64,000 nt of DNA from Daphnia carinata (Eukaryota > Arthropoda > Branchiopoda > Diplostraca > Daphniidae), in contig NC_081340.1 in assembly GCF_022539665.2 (NCBI RefSeq), forward strand, positions 3,782,001-3,846,000. The letters run 5' to 3'. Under the pieces are notes generated by a model. The model did no database searches. It was not told the origin of the DNA and saw nothing but the letters and a program-made list of their open reading frames with translations. Each line of letters opens with the position of its first letter. The first letter of the stretch is position 1. Shown piece by piece: positions 36,801 through 50,300 of this stretch. A program made the translations under genes and the position numbers.

Positions 36801-39800
36801 GGCTTGTATATTATATACCTCAGATCCTTTGAATCACTCGTTTGTTCAACTGAAATGCAAAATGCTTGCATGTCATTTTGATGGTTAGATGCTAGGGTTA
36901 CGTCATTTACACCGTGACAGAAAAATTTACGTTTCTCTCTTTTATCGTGGCGCATGCCGATGTGTAGGTAACGACGGATGGAAGCAACACGACTAGCATC
37001 TTGAAACTGATTCCAACGGCTCAAGATCACGGTGCCGAATTGATTTGCTCCGCCGTCAATCCGCTTTTGGTCGCTAATAATGGCAGTTTCGGCATTAACG
37101 CGTCCGTTTCATCCATCGAAACTCATCGTAAACTCATCGTTCACTGTAAGAAGATCCCCCTTTTTTAAAATTCTATAGTCTCATGATGTTCAAAACAGGC
37201 CATTATACGTATATCTGTTGAAGCACCACAAAATCCCACCTCCAGTTGAAGTTTGCCGTACATTTCTACGAACAAAATATGAGAAATCGTAGGGGGGGAT
37301 ACCATAATCAATAGCGTCACATCTTTTATCGATCGACGGATACAAAACATGTGATCTTAGACTGATTGCTACCGTCGTTTTTTTTTAGTTTTTGACACTG
37401 TTTTACATCAATAACGGAAAAAAGGACGTAGCTAAGGTAGTTTGAAAAATCGGGATGTGCTCAAGTGCGACACTCAAATTCGGTGTGGTGATATCTGATA
37501 ACAACAACCGACGTGCTTATTCTTGTTTATTTTTATTTTAAGAGAAAGAGAGGGTGTTGATTGCATAAAATAACTTATTCGTTCACGTTATCCTCTTGTT
37601 TTGTATGGACAGAGTCGTCATGATTTGCAACGTAATTGGTACACCGCTTAAACAAATAGCGTACCCTCCCTTTTTCTTCGTGGAAATTGGACCTGTTTTA
37701 CGTTGTTCTTAAATCATTCGTAGCAGAGGGGGGGGCGTTTTCAGTCAAACCAAAAAAAAAAACGTTTTTCACAAAGAAAAAGACGCCTCTCCCTCTTACC
37801 TGAATTTTTTTTTATTCTCCTGTGAAGTTGTAAAGATTGAAACTGGCATACATGTCTGTGGCGACATGCGTGAAGGATTAGTCTCGTCAAGTGTCTATAA
37901 TTGGTTTGGTGATGAACGTTTGCAAGATAACGGGGCAGTTCAATTACTACTCGTTTTAACAGATTCCGTGAATATTTTTGATCTCTTTTTCTACCTCAAT
38001 TGGTATATGTAATATCACAAAATTCCTGTTAGATCCCCCGTATTCGGTCGTGTTTGAGATTTAGCCGTTTGTATCAGCCTCGACGCGTGTAACGCGCGTG
38101 TGATTGGCCCAACATCACGCTTCGTCACGTCGTCACCTTTCTGAGGCCGCCTTCCCTGTTTAAAGGTCGCCCCTCGCGCACCCATGACAATTTAATTAGA
38201 GAAATTGATTTTTAGTAGCATTCTTTTTTATATAGAAAATACTTTATATCGAAAAGGTTAATAGGTCATCTACGTCCTACAATAGTTTCATTTTTCCTAC
38301 TGCAAGTTAAATTCAAAATTAATGTTTTATGTTGTCTGTGTTGAAATGTAGATGCTGCGATAGCAGAGCTTGAACTCGGACGCAACCTAAAAGCGGATTC
38401 TATTATGGAAGGCAACGATATCTACTTTGAGTGCCGCATCAAATCCAATCCTGCACCCCACCGTTTCGTTTGGACTCACGAGGTGATTAAGAATGAATGA
38501 AAAGATGTTTCTTTTGTGTGCGTTCATCCGTGTTTGTGATGTACTAAAAGAAAGGCAATCCCATCGGCCCCGGGAATCGATCTCTAGGTTCAAGATCAAA
38601 GGTCAATCCTTCCTTTGTTATGAGAATATCTGTTTTATACCTTTACTTTTGACCGTGTTTTTAATTGGTTTCCTTTTCCTAAAATTCGCATGTGAGTCTA
38701 CGATTCCGATGATGATTTTTTAATGAATTCAAAAAAAAACAAAAAAAACTAGGGGAATCATATAAAAGAAAATGCATCAGCTGGAGTTATCATCACAGAA
38801 CAAAGTTTGGTTATTCGGCGAGTTTCTCGATCCCATTCCGGTCGTTATTCTTGCAGTGCTGTCAATGCGGAAGGCACTGGAATCAGCAACATCGTGCATC
38901 TCCTAGTGATGTGTAAGATTGTGAATTATGATTGTAAGGCTTGTTTGTACAAATTGACATTTTTCTTCTTTTTTTTTTTCGAGACCAGTTCTGCCAGTTT
39001 GCCATCCCGGCCAGAAAATATTGTATGGAGTGGCTAAACAAGAAACGGTCGTCGTCCATTGTCAAACTGACGCCATTCCACCGGTATAATTAAATCCCTT
39101 TATTCCCTCTCAAGGAAAATCAATTCAAATTTTACTATTAGAGTGACACTTGCATGAGTTCCATTTGAATAATAGGCGTTTTCCTATCGATGGTCTTTCA
39201 ATACCTCTTCGACAGACGTCAATGACTTACAGGAGAACCAAAAGTTTCACACGACATCCTCCACTGATGTAAGTGAATTCAAAACTAGTTGGCTTCTTAG
39301 TTAGTTTCATTGTCGGTTTCTTCGAAATGTCTGCATCCCAAATTAACGATGACAGGAAGGCACAGACGCAGGAAGTACTAGCGTCCTTTCCTACACACCG
39401 CAATCTGATCGAGATTACGGCAGTCTCATATGCTGGGCGCGTAACGCAGTTGGTGAGCAACGGGAGCCTTGCGTCTACCGCATTTTCGCTGGAGGTATTC
39501 CATTTATTTGGATAAATGTCAACAGCAATTACTAACATGTCGGCATACTACAGTGCGTCCGGATCCACCGAGTAATTGCTCAGTATTAAATCAGACGGCC
39601 GATGCAGTTGAAGTGTGGTGCCGACCGGGATTTGATGGCGGTCATCCGCAACTGTTTCTATTCGAAATCTTTGATACGCAATCGGCTGTTCTCCTTTACA
39701 ATAAATCCGGAAGGTACCCACACTTGCGCGTTGGCAACCTGGAATCCGGCGTGAAATTGTTCATTCAAATCTCGTCGTATAATCGACGTGGAAGATCAGC

Positions 39801-41173
39801 TCTGGTCCCGCTGGAGGCCTACACCATCAAAATTGCAGAGAAACAAACAGGTATGAAGAGGAGAAAGTACACACGTATTGATCCCGCTTCCTTTAACAAC
39901 CTCTATATGACCTTAAAGGCTCCCTACATCGCCTGCGTGCAGGAGTTTTGACTTGAATGTCTGTTAAGTTTGATTAGTCCAATAAGTTGTGACTTGAGCA
40001 GAGAAAACGCTCGAGAGTTTAACTTGTGCACAGCATCTGACAAACTCTTGAAGATCTCTTTTATAACTGAACTTTCGCCCGCCGCGTGATGTGAAACAGT
40101 TTCAAATAATTTAGGCGGATTGTGCTAAGTGCCTCGTGAGAAACATAAAAGTTGTAAAGAGACAAGCCACTTTTATGGCTCTCGGAGTAAAAAGTGCTGA
40201 CACTCAAGTTGCTATCACCCAATCATGTGCAGGAACTTCCTTAGATTTCCCAAGTGACGTTCAATGCTTATTATAACCCGTCTTATTTTTAGCCTTAACG
40301 TCTCCTTGCCTACTCATCAACAGTTCATTAGTTGTTATCAAATTTTTTTTGTTTCTTCATTTTTAGTCATTATGGAGACGATGTACTGGGCTTCGATGAT
40401 GGGCATCATTGGAGGCGTTTCTGCATCGATCCTAATTGTTTGCATCGTCGTTGCCGCAACCATCAAGCTCCGCCGTCAAAACAATCACGCTCTCGAACGA
40501 CGTAATCTCAATAAGATTGACAAGAGAGTCACGACGATGACTAACAACGCCGTCTATCACCAACACGAGGCTGACGATCCTGACATCATCATCAATAGTA
40601 ATTCCGGTAAATCTGACTTTCTTATCGAAACTTTCTTGAAGATGACATTGACGTCTTCATACATAAAAGAGTTTTTCTTGGGCCACTCGTCAACATTTCT
40701 ACATATCAACCCCTGCTTACTTAAAGTTTTGTAAAGAAAAAGAACAGTAAAATTGGATAAAGCAAAGTTTAAATTATCTGATACTCTTCTAGTGCAGGAA
40801 CACCGGCTGACGCATTACCAGGATAGCTCTTTGACATTCACACAGCAGGTACGTTACGCTGTCGTAACAAGTTGATTTAAATTAAAAGCTTTTTTTTTAT
40901 TTGTCTGTTAAACAGAACGTGACAAAGCGAGACCTACGTGACAATCGTTCAATCCAAAGAGATTGTGGTAACCAACTGGGCAAACCTGTCGATCGTGATT
41001 CGTTAAACGAGTTTGTCGTAGTGAGTCAGCCTCGAATGGCCGTGAATCGAGTCAACGGCTATCACCATCAATCGGCAAGTGGGACCATGGAAATGATCGT
41101 CGTGAAATCGCCTCATCGTCGGAGGCAAAATGTGCGTTTTGCAACTGTGGATGGGAGACACCAGTTTTCTTAG
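30828..41173 (+). CDS. side: Sidestep-family immunoglobulin receptor, copy A
   Basis: Single-pass membrane guidance receptor; Sidestep proteins bind Beat-family proteins in axon guidance. Sixteen coding exons: 30828-30912, 33069-33201, 33837-34090, 34173-34280, 34360-34644, 36540-36688, 36968-37145, 38352-38482, 38753-38912, 38989-39083, 39176-39268, 39356-39494, 39554-39850, 40367-40606, 40793-40848, 40916-41173; 886 residues. Order: signal peptide (1-26); Ig1 ([39 protein letters not shown]); Ig2 ([18 protein letters not shown]); Ig3 ([27 protein letters not shown]); Ig4 ([26 protein letters not shown]); Ig5 ([21 protein letters not shown]); FnIII (exon 13); TM about 711-734; cytoplasmic tail. 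LVLWY, PIY-x-DAR and RCRVDF-x-x-SPTRN are typical of Sidestep. A Gln-rich insert interrupts Ig1. Two ATGs (30828, 30831); acceptor at 30688 opens this exon. Confidence 0.88.
30913..33068 (+). other. Intron 1 of copy A
   Basis: No gene. The first ~110 bases include TTTTATTCACAGCTGAATGAT (21 bases, split as TTTTATTCAC and AGCTGAATGAT), shared exactly or nearly with copy B at about 47535. Further weak similarity near 31150-31320 corresponds to 47720-47900. Confidence 0.45.
34645..36539 (+). other. Intron 5 of copy A
   Basis: 1.9-kb intron between the Ig2 and Ig3 exons. Short open frames only, and nothing recognised. Copy B has an intron of 1.56 kb at the same position and phase. Confidence 0.5.
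37146..38351 (+). other. Intron 7 of copy A
   Basis: 1.2-kb intron with several homopolymer runs. No gene or repeat family recognised. Confidence 0.5.
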
Positions 41174-43030
41174 TAATTCATTTCGGCAAACCAAAAAAAG
41201 CCTAAATGTACTCATTATTTGGGCACTCACCGTAAGCCAAACAGAAATTGATCGGCAGCTGTAGCCGTTGTTCGTTAGGTATGGTTTCACATACCGGAAC
41301 AGCTTTTATTCGGCCTCAATCACAGGCCTCATGATCAACATAATTCCCAACCGACGCGTGTTGATTGCTTTGGTTTCGAAGTGGAATTGTTCGAAGATGT
41401 CATCGAAATCTGGTTAACATCGCCTGGTTTAGCATTGATTCCGAAAACTTTAATCGAGGTTTGTAATCATAAAAAAAAATTTCAAATTAACATTTAATAC
41501 AAATCTGTCTTTTTTGGGGGGGGGACCAGAATGAATCACATAAAGCCTTAAAATGTGTGGCCATCTGCACTTGCCAATCTGTGAAAATCGAACACCGGTA
41601 CATTTTTTTTTATTTTCAGGGTCTTTTGATTCTTAACTTTCTTTTGGTTGTGTCAACCATCTGTTTTAAAAAAAGCATACAAATTATTAAGCTTGATTTG
41701 TTGTCGCGTGAATCATTCTTGAAGCGATCAGCATTTTGCTCCAGTAATCTCATTGTAGGATTCGTTTTCTTCACTTACCTTCGCAGCTTCAATTACTCCT
41801 TTTTTTTTTGGAACGTCCTAAAAATGAAATGGAGTCAATCATAGGTTATGTATTCAAGCAACATATGTCAATCGGCCGTGTGTAAATTTTATCACCTTGT
41901 ACAGTATTTTATCAATTCAGGCGAACGACTGGCCGGCTGACGTATGGACAGTCTGTAATGCGACATCTGCCACTTACATTTAATTTTAGTTTAACCTTCA
42001 CTATTATCGTCATCTATTCAAATTGCAACTGCGGAAGGAAAGTAATTGACGCAAAATGGCGTTTATAAAGTTAGGCGTGAAGGCAGACATTAGCATTTTG
42101 ATGGCCATTTCCGTTGACACAAGTCACGTTTGAGCTGATGGCGGCTGCATTGGAAAACACCAAAATGGATTATCTTCCCATGTGCTAGTTATACGGTTTT
42201 TTTTGTCTAACTTTTGTTTCTTTGAAGTATGGATTGTATTTACATAAGGGATCATCACCCGAATGTTTCCACGACCTATTGCTAGGACAGACAACTTTTT
42301 GCACTAGGATCAGAGATTAGGGTAGATATCCAATATTCCGACAGCTGAGCAACTATGTCGTAGCAATCCCTTTTGTTTGCTTATCTAATAGGGTATGCTG
42401 TGACGATCCAAGTCTAAATTTATCTCCAGACTTTCGTAACCTGCAGCCAGTACATATATACGGGGAACACAAAGTCATCTTTGTAAATAGCCTATTAAAC
42501 ATGTGCCACGCAACAAACTTAGCCATCCTTTATAGACTATATGTTTAATGTCGACAATATCGACCATACTTTGCTGCCACATCTTCCCGTCATTCGTGCG
42601 ACACGTAGCAGGGCACACGATTATTTTCCACTAATTTTCTCTTGTTTTCTCTGGCTGCCTTTGTTATGGTTTGATCGTAAAAAAAAGGCAACCGTGCAGT
42701 GGACCATCGTATGGTCCTCTATTGCGATGGTCGCCAATGGCTAACATAAAAGAATTTTTTACTAGGTCTATTATGTATAGCGTCCTGTATATATACGCTG
42801 ATGAAACACAACCGTTCTATGGCACGGGTCAGATATTGATCGCAATCCAAAATCATCCGCTCTTTTGTTATGTTGTTGTTACGATGTAGTCGACATTTTT
42901 TTTTTTGAGCCAGACTAGCTCGATGTTGGTATACATTGTCGTCTCTTTCGCCATTCACTTTGTGTACACGGATGGTAGGCAGCTGTTGGCCAACTGGGTT
43001 CGAAAGGAAAAAAATTCGTCGCCAACTCGT
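41174..43030. other. Region between the two receptor copies
   Basis: Includes an open 60-codon stretch after an acceptor-like TTCGTTAG (41279-41458) that could be an extra tail exon of copy A. The rest is AT-rich with no gene recognised. The boundary of the duplicated unit lies near the right end. Confidence 0.4.
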
Positions 43031-44555
43031 CGAGTTGCGTGATTTTCCTTTCGTCGATCAGGTCATTACATAAAAGCCTGTTCTATATAGACCTACTGAC
43101 GTGAAAAAAAAAAGGAACCATTGTGTTTGGGCTAAACGGAACGACAGAAAGATCAGCATTCTCGTCGCGGCTCACAAAAGGAAGCCTGTTCAAACAAAAA
43201 CAAAAACGCGTAATACAAACTTTAAAAGGAACAGAAAAAAGACGATGAAAAAGAAAATGGGTTTGCTACGGAGTTCTCTCGTTGTAACACGAACGAAAAA
43301 AACAATAACACAAGTCACGAGTAATAAAAAGCTATACGATATAGCACGAGGATATCGCGCTGGTGAACGTAAATAGCTTTCGTGTCACTCCGTAAGCAAA
43401 AAAAGAAAGTTCCTTTTTTTTTTTTTTTTTACTTTAAGTCGACTCTTTTCCGTGAAAACAAGGCAGCATAGTTTACGTAGTACCGTGCATGCAAAGAATC
43501 GTAAGAGTGACTAGTGAAGGAGACGAGAATATAAATTTTTCTGGGATTCAAGAGGCACCTAGTATACATTACTAATGACGCGTTAATTGATAGGACATCT
43601 TAACGGCGACATAATTAATGCTAAATAGTTTAAGAGAAACTCACCGGTCTTGCCCAATGGTACATTATGTTTCTTCTAATTATATCAGGTTAGTAATTTT
43701 TTCAATGCAACTAGACGTTCAAATCCTTTGGCAGTCATCTTTTGGATTTCCAACATTTCTGCCCGACTCTCACTGTGCTGTTTTAAGGTCTGTCGGTTTG
43801 CAGTCGAAAGTAAAACACTTAAGCTAATTCGTTGTCTGAAAATCTTAACAGAGATGAAATTACGAAAAGGTCATTTACCCTTTTCTCTAAAGTTGCTAGC
43901 AGGAAAAGAACTGGGACGAGGCAGGCGTTTCGCGCAGTTTTTTGCAACAGGATAACGCCCTCTCTTTTTCCATATGTTGGTACTCGGCATTACGTCCTAA
44001 TGGCTCCATGTCCTCCAAGCACTCAATGAACAACATGTATTTACAGTGGCTGAGCCAAACCAATCTTTAGTTCAATGCTGGCAAGAATTCCGTAAGATCA
44101 GTACGTTTTATCCATTAATTAATAGGTAGAGGAGCTTGTATCATGTCTTAACAAGATTCTGGTGTAATTCAATTTTGATTCAAAGGTATACAAACATGGC
44201 ATTCATTCGTTACAAACTTCACTGGCAGAGAAGGATGGCAATCTAAGCAGACGAAGTTTCGTGCGAAACGTACATTTTGCCAGTTATTTTATGAAAAACT
44301 CTTAAAGAATATTAAAACAGTGAGCCAAATTCTAACGCCATAGATAACTCTTGCAGATCTAAATATAAAGACACGTTATGTTTAATTTAGAAAAACCTTG
44401 GCGATTTATGCTACGCAAAATGCATGTGGGTGAATGTACAGTACATCGCTGTGGAACATTGCCATAATCTGCAAAGCTCTTATCGGCCATGATGGCGGTA
44501 ACGCTACACGTGTATGCCGTAGGGTACGCAGAACAGAGGCAGAGATACAGGAGGG
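43031..44555. other. Upstream region of Sidestep copy B
   Basis: No gene. Short blocks near 43040-43130 and 43370 match the region upstream of copy A. An A/G-rich tract runs from about 43100 to 43260 and a T-tract lies at 43415-43430. Confidence 0.4.
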
Positions 44556-44645
44556 TATATAAAGCGAGAGAAGAGTCAAGCTCGACCAGTTGGTCTTCTG
44601 CCGTCACACCGTCTACACGTCAGAGTATTGCTCTTCTCCTCGCAG
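44556..44645 (+). promoter_or_regulatory. Core promoter and non-coding first exon of Sidestep copy B
   Basis: TATATAAA at 44556-44563 and initiator-like GACCAGTTGGTC with A at 44588, 32 bases downstream, the same spacing as in copy A. A donor-like GCA/GTGAGT at about 44645 would end a first non-coding exon of roughly 57 bases. It would splice to the start-codon exon, whose acceptor AACAG lies at 47265. Confidence 0.6.
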
Positions 44646-47265
44646 TGAGTTTTATTCGTTCGAATTCTAAACTTTAAAGTATTTCTAACTGGTGGAGTTT
44701 TGTCAACTGGGAGTGAGATCCAAAAATCGGCATTTTGCTTTCTGTCAAAATAATGCAGTGAATCACCAGTTATCGTTCCTGCTGGTGTTTGGGATCTGTT
44801 GATTTTTCGATCACAGGCCATTGACGTTGGCGCCAAAAGTTTTTTGTTAAGGTATGCAATCTTGTTACATCAATTTCCGTACTAGTATATTGGCTGCAAT
44901 GTCTTAGTATTAGCTTTTCCCCAAAGTACTTTCGTTAGGTTTAGCTCAAAACTTGTCTATTCAGTTTATTTTCCTTTGCCCTCGACTTGTCCACGTCAGT
45001 GAATCTGTTCATCGGCAACACGCGGTCCTTAGCAGCTTAATCTAATATCATTAGCTGCATTCCGTGCCGCGAGAGGGTTAGGAAGGTGGGTGTGAAACCA
45101 AGCTAGTTCTTTGTGAATCCATATTTTTCTCATAATTTTCACTCCTTTAACTATTTGACACCGTTTGCTGATCCATTTAGTTTGCGTTCAGTTACTAATG
45201 GCGTTCTTCTTATCCGTTGTGGTGGGCCATAGTTTTTGTCAAGGATTTTTGCTGTGTTCTTTTCAATGTCCACGTGACTTCAACACTTTGAAGCTTATAA
45301 CGGGAAAGAGTGTGAATGACTTATTAAAGAGTTTTCAGTGGAAGATAGAAATCGATTTTTATTTTGCCGTTTTAACTTTGGCGGAGGCGTTAGCACTTGT
45401 GCTAAAATGTCAACGAAAATTGATTTTTAGTTTGCCTCTTGTCGTTGCTGTTCAACTTCGTGAATACAAATATATAAAGGTCGAAATGCTAAAGAACTGC
45501 AAAGTGCGATGGGATTGTTACGCAGTGTTGTCAGAGGGAATTTGCAAGTTGTTGATCTATCTGCATTGTTGATCGGATCGATTCACTGCGTCGAATAGAA
45601 TTTTCTGTTTAAATTTTATTAGCATAACGCCTAACATGTTTAGCTATACCACGTTTGCGACCATTTTTTGCAGAAGAATTATCTTTCATAGGTCAATGTA
45701 TTCGTTGGCACCCTTTAGAAATAAAGCTTTTATCGAAAATTCGTCCCCGGTTTCCTCTACTACCTTTACTCGAGACTATCTATAAATTATGTTTGCTCTG
45801 CCGACTGAGCGTCTTAGACATCTGCTAACAGAACTCTCTTTTTCAAAAAATAGGTTCTCTAAATTATCAGAGGTTATGTTTCCCTGCCATCCATTCAGTT
45901 GCACGTTACGGTCTAAGGTATACGGAGATACCGCTTTGCTCTCTGTATCGTTCCCCTTTGATTCATTTTGGTTAGGACAGGAACGTATTCCAGTGAAACT
46001 ATTGGTCCTCCTGGATCCAGTAGCTCGTTCCACACTACAGGCATGTACCGGAATTGTGGGTGTATAACATCTTCCATGATGTTAGATGCATAGCATGAAA
46101 AACACGACAGGGAGTTGAGTCTTGCATTCACCATAAGCGCTTGTCCCGCTCCGCAGCCGCATGCAGTAGTATTGTATGCTTTTTATTCCTCGCCATTTTT
46201 TTGTTTATTTTTCATGGCCTGAAGAGCTTGTGGAAGAAAAGCGAAGACGTGTGTTGTCAGTTGCCTCTCGAGTAAAGCATCGCTTAAATGAGTGCGTGCA
46301 GTAGTTCTACTTGGAAGAAAACGAGCGATAGTGCAGGAAGGAAAGGGTAGTTATACGTAAAGAAAAAGGGGGAAACGATTTTTGTTTTTAGTCTGGACAT
46401 GTGAACAAATACTTTTTCACCCCTGTCCCTCGGCCAGAAAAAGGATATTCCATGACAGGTTTCGCCCATGCCAATCTGCAAATGGAACGTTCCTAAATAC
46501 GGGAATAACTGTGGAACAAACTGCAATTTCGGTCTCTGTCGGCGATGTTTGGTCCTGTACCTTGTTGTTTGCAAGTGGAAGATAGCGTGAATTTATCCCA
46601 TATCTGATTACGCCGATGCAAGGGCGGAGTTACTCGGCAAACAACAAGGTAAATGCTAGGGAATTCAATGACATGGCCGACAAAGTAACGATGTCGTGTT
46701 CAAGTTACTGAGTTTGTCGCCTGTCATCCAGTCCAATAAGCTGAACATTGAACAACGGACATTTCCCGAAATAAAATTGATTGGCGGATTACAATTCCTT
46801 TATGGGGATTAAATGTGGATTGACTTGTCTCCCGCTGAAATTTTTACGAGTTAGTCAACGTTGTCGTTTGGATGTGTCACGGATGCATTTGAGATTTGTA
46901 AACTACGTCATTGAAGGAGATTAGGTAAAACAGCGTCTTTCTCGGTCTTCCGATAGTTGTGCTGATATCTGTTTAAGTTTCAATGGTAAATCAATCTGAG
47001 GGTGTACTGATTTAAAGGGTAAAGGATATTTTTCGACTATTGTAGTTTAATCATGACAGTACTTCCGTTTAATTGGGAAACAATGAAGTGCGAATAACAA
47101 ACTTTCGCGGCTAAATGCCGCAACCCAATAAACTCATTATAACGCATAACGCACGCATAACGCAAACCATTAAATTCATTTCAGGTAGAATTATTTTTAA
47201 TGCTAGATTCTACTTCTATTAGCATCATTGTATTTAGATGACTAATTTTCTCGTACGTTTAACAG
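44646..47265 (+). other. 5' UTR intron of copy B
   Basis: Large presumed intron. The segment at about 46520-46730 resembles copy A at 30120-30350 (shared GTGGAA-ATAGCGTGA, CAAACAACAA and TCGTGT-CAAGTT blocks), so it may hold conserved regulatory sequence. No gene seen. Confidence 0.45.
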
Positions 47266-47361
47266 AGTATTGGACTCTACCATTTCCAGCTGATGGGACT
47301 GCCATCGTTAAAGAAATACTCGGACTGCGCCTGGTGAAATTCTAGGCATCGATCGGCATCC

Positions 47362-50300
47362 ATGACGATGGATCCACGTAGGCCGTTGCTGTTTTTCGCC
47401 CTGAATGTTCTACTCCAAGTAGCTGATGTCATCGCCGATGACGAATGTAAGTTTTTTTTTTTTACGTCATTCGTTTTTGTCCTCTTTATCCGTCGGATAC
47501 GATGCGCATTTCCAGCAAATTGTTCGGATGCGGAAGCTTTTATTCACAGCTGAATGATACTCTTGGTTTTGCCATGATGGAACTTCGATCAGTTATTTCC
47601 TTTTCTCTTTGAGCGCCTATGTATCGTGTTGCAGCGCTATTATCAGCCGTCAACTCTTGCGAAAACGAAGCCAATGAGCTGTGTCCCTTCCGGCGATGAC
47701 TCCTTTTAATTAACAATTAGCGGCACGTTTTACAATTTGGTTGTTGTAGATACCTTCTTTTTTTATGTACTCACTAAGTAACGTATTTCAGTTTGAGCCG
47801 TGCTATCGTTAGGATTGAAAAAGAAGTTTGGTATAAAAGTATTCGGCGAATTTGAAAAAAAACAGGAGTGGGTGTGTGTATAACAGCTCCTATTACTACG
47901 AATTTTAACTCTGTTTTCCTTATCTTTCCCTTCCATCCGCCGGAATAGGTTTTTTTTTTATACGTACAGTACGCCGCTAAACCCACGCTGCCGCTCTTAA
48001 AATCTTTTTGTTGTCATGTTGCATTAGTTTAAACAGTACATTACAAAGAGCCACAAAGCAGCAGTACTTCGCCATAAGCTGCCTACATTTTTAATTAGAC
48101 ATCATCAGCTGAACTCAAGGTTGTACACACTTAAAAAAAATGACTTAAGATCGTGCAAGTTGACAGGTACCTCAAACTTAGTACTCTTCATTAGCATTTT
48201 TTTTTGTTCCTTTATTTTTCTTATGTTTAACGCTATCCATTTCTTGCTACCTACTCACTCTTCGATAATTGGTGGATTAATAATTGAAACGGTAAAAGAT
48301 TACGAATGTTAATACGGTCAGCTAACCTATTTTTTTTTCATCTTTATCCATGTGATTTATTGATTGCATAGACTCAGATTTGTTTGTTTTTTGTTTTTAG
48401 TCACACCCGGCAAACTCAGGAGGGAGTGATGACGGCATAATGATAATGGGTCGCCTTTAAAAGCGGGACGATCGATAGGACACGTACAACTGTGTTCTTT
48501 TTCCTTTTTCTGTTGAAATAACTATTTTTTAAAACCGAGTCAGGAAGGGATAGATCCTGAAGCAAGTAGAAAGCCAAGTCTAAGGTGAAGATATAGAAAA
48601 GTTAGACACGTAGAAGTGTATTGTCGTGATACACAATAGAAGCATGGTAACTTCTAATAAGTCACCTTGGATTTTGCTGTTGATAAGCATTTTCGTCTTT
48701 GTTATTAATTTTGAAATGCATTGCACGGTGAGATTGTATTGATCGAAACGGGAGATGTAGGAAGTGTGGGGAGGACGTACGAAAAGGCTTAAACGGTTTT
48801 ACGCTTTTGCCAAACTCTCTTTAAACAGTTTTTTGCCAAGATAATTTACGCCAATCTTGTAGAAAACGATTGGTTTGGATTTGAATTCTTCTAGCGTGTA
48901 TAGGTGCCAAGCTAACCAACGTATTATTCAAATATTCAATATTAATATTCAGTTTCGTATACGTGAAACCGACGATTTTATCCGCCCTCGTTTATTGACG
49001 TTAATATCAGTGTACTTGGGATAGCCTTAATTATTGGAAGGGAAATGGTGGTCGTCAATCAACGTCATAATTGTTATCCATTGAAATGGTGCGTGTGTGG
49101 CATAATAGAGTTCGACCGCATTATTATGGGGAGGCGTAAGTTATTACAGACAGCCATTGCTGTGGTTTATATTGCCTATTACAATGCGGTGCATAGAAGC
49201 TTGAGTTACTATTAACACCAATTCTCACCGCAAGTTGACAGACGGTTGACTGTCTACACGAGATAGATCACGTCACACTGTATATTAGAAAAGCGCATTA
49301 ATTGTGCAGTCAGAGCCAAAAACTTGAACGCGTATGCGTTTGTTAGTTCGTGAAATTCCAGGTTTTGGATTTGCGGATGCATTGTTCTTCGCGTGGTCCT
49401 ATTAATAAGTTCTGAATTACAAAGTCCTCTTTCGAATGGATCAATGTCCGGCTCGCAGAAGGACTTGCGCATCTATTTTGCTTAAAAAGTCTTTGTGAAA
49501 TCACTACACTAAATCCCGCAAGATGAATTTCATTCGTAGAACAAGAAACTTAGGAAACCAGTTAAATGTAGTTTGTGTGTTTCGCAGTAAAATTAAATCC
49601 CGCAGTTGCAACAATCCATTACAAACAAATCACTACTGGACGTAACGTTTCACTCTAAATGCAGAAACGCAATTAAACATTGCATAGAGAACAAAATTTT
49701 GGCCTGGCTGCACAATGTAATTGAGTGTTTATCTTGGAGCATTGCAACTCGATGGCTAGTAAAAATTTATTTTGTCGTGTATCGCAGTCGGTTTTTACCG
49801 TCAGCGTCGCCAAGTGTGTGGGAAAGCGTTGACAGATCGCTCAACGATGAACGAGACTTCATTAACGAGCAGTTCGAATCCTGCGAACCGTGAGTTATTA
49901 AGCACTGTGGAGCACCGAACTATGCAATATTTTGCTGGATTGTCATTGTTCGCTTTTAATTGTCAAGTCAGCTGTAGCACTTCGAATGCAGAATGTTTGC
50001 GTCGGTTTTTTCTTTTTCTTGCAATTAACGCGTATTCTTTCTTCGGGAATTTCGGTTAAGAGGCTTTACAGGAAAAGCTCATCACTCTTAACAACACGAA
50101 TCAGAGAAAGAGGGACCGTAGTAATGTGTTGAAAGACATCAATTCTGGCAGGCTGGTTGACCAGATGCCGCAATCGTCACATGATTTTTGTACATTGAAT
50201 TACTGAACAGCTCTGGCCGTGTAATTTAGATATGAATTGGGGCCTGAGTGCGTCATTCCCGAGAAATGGGAAGAGATGAAGTGGACGTGCTCGATAATAA

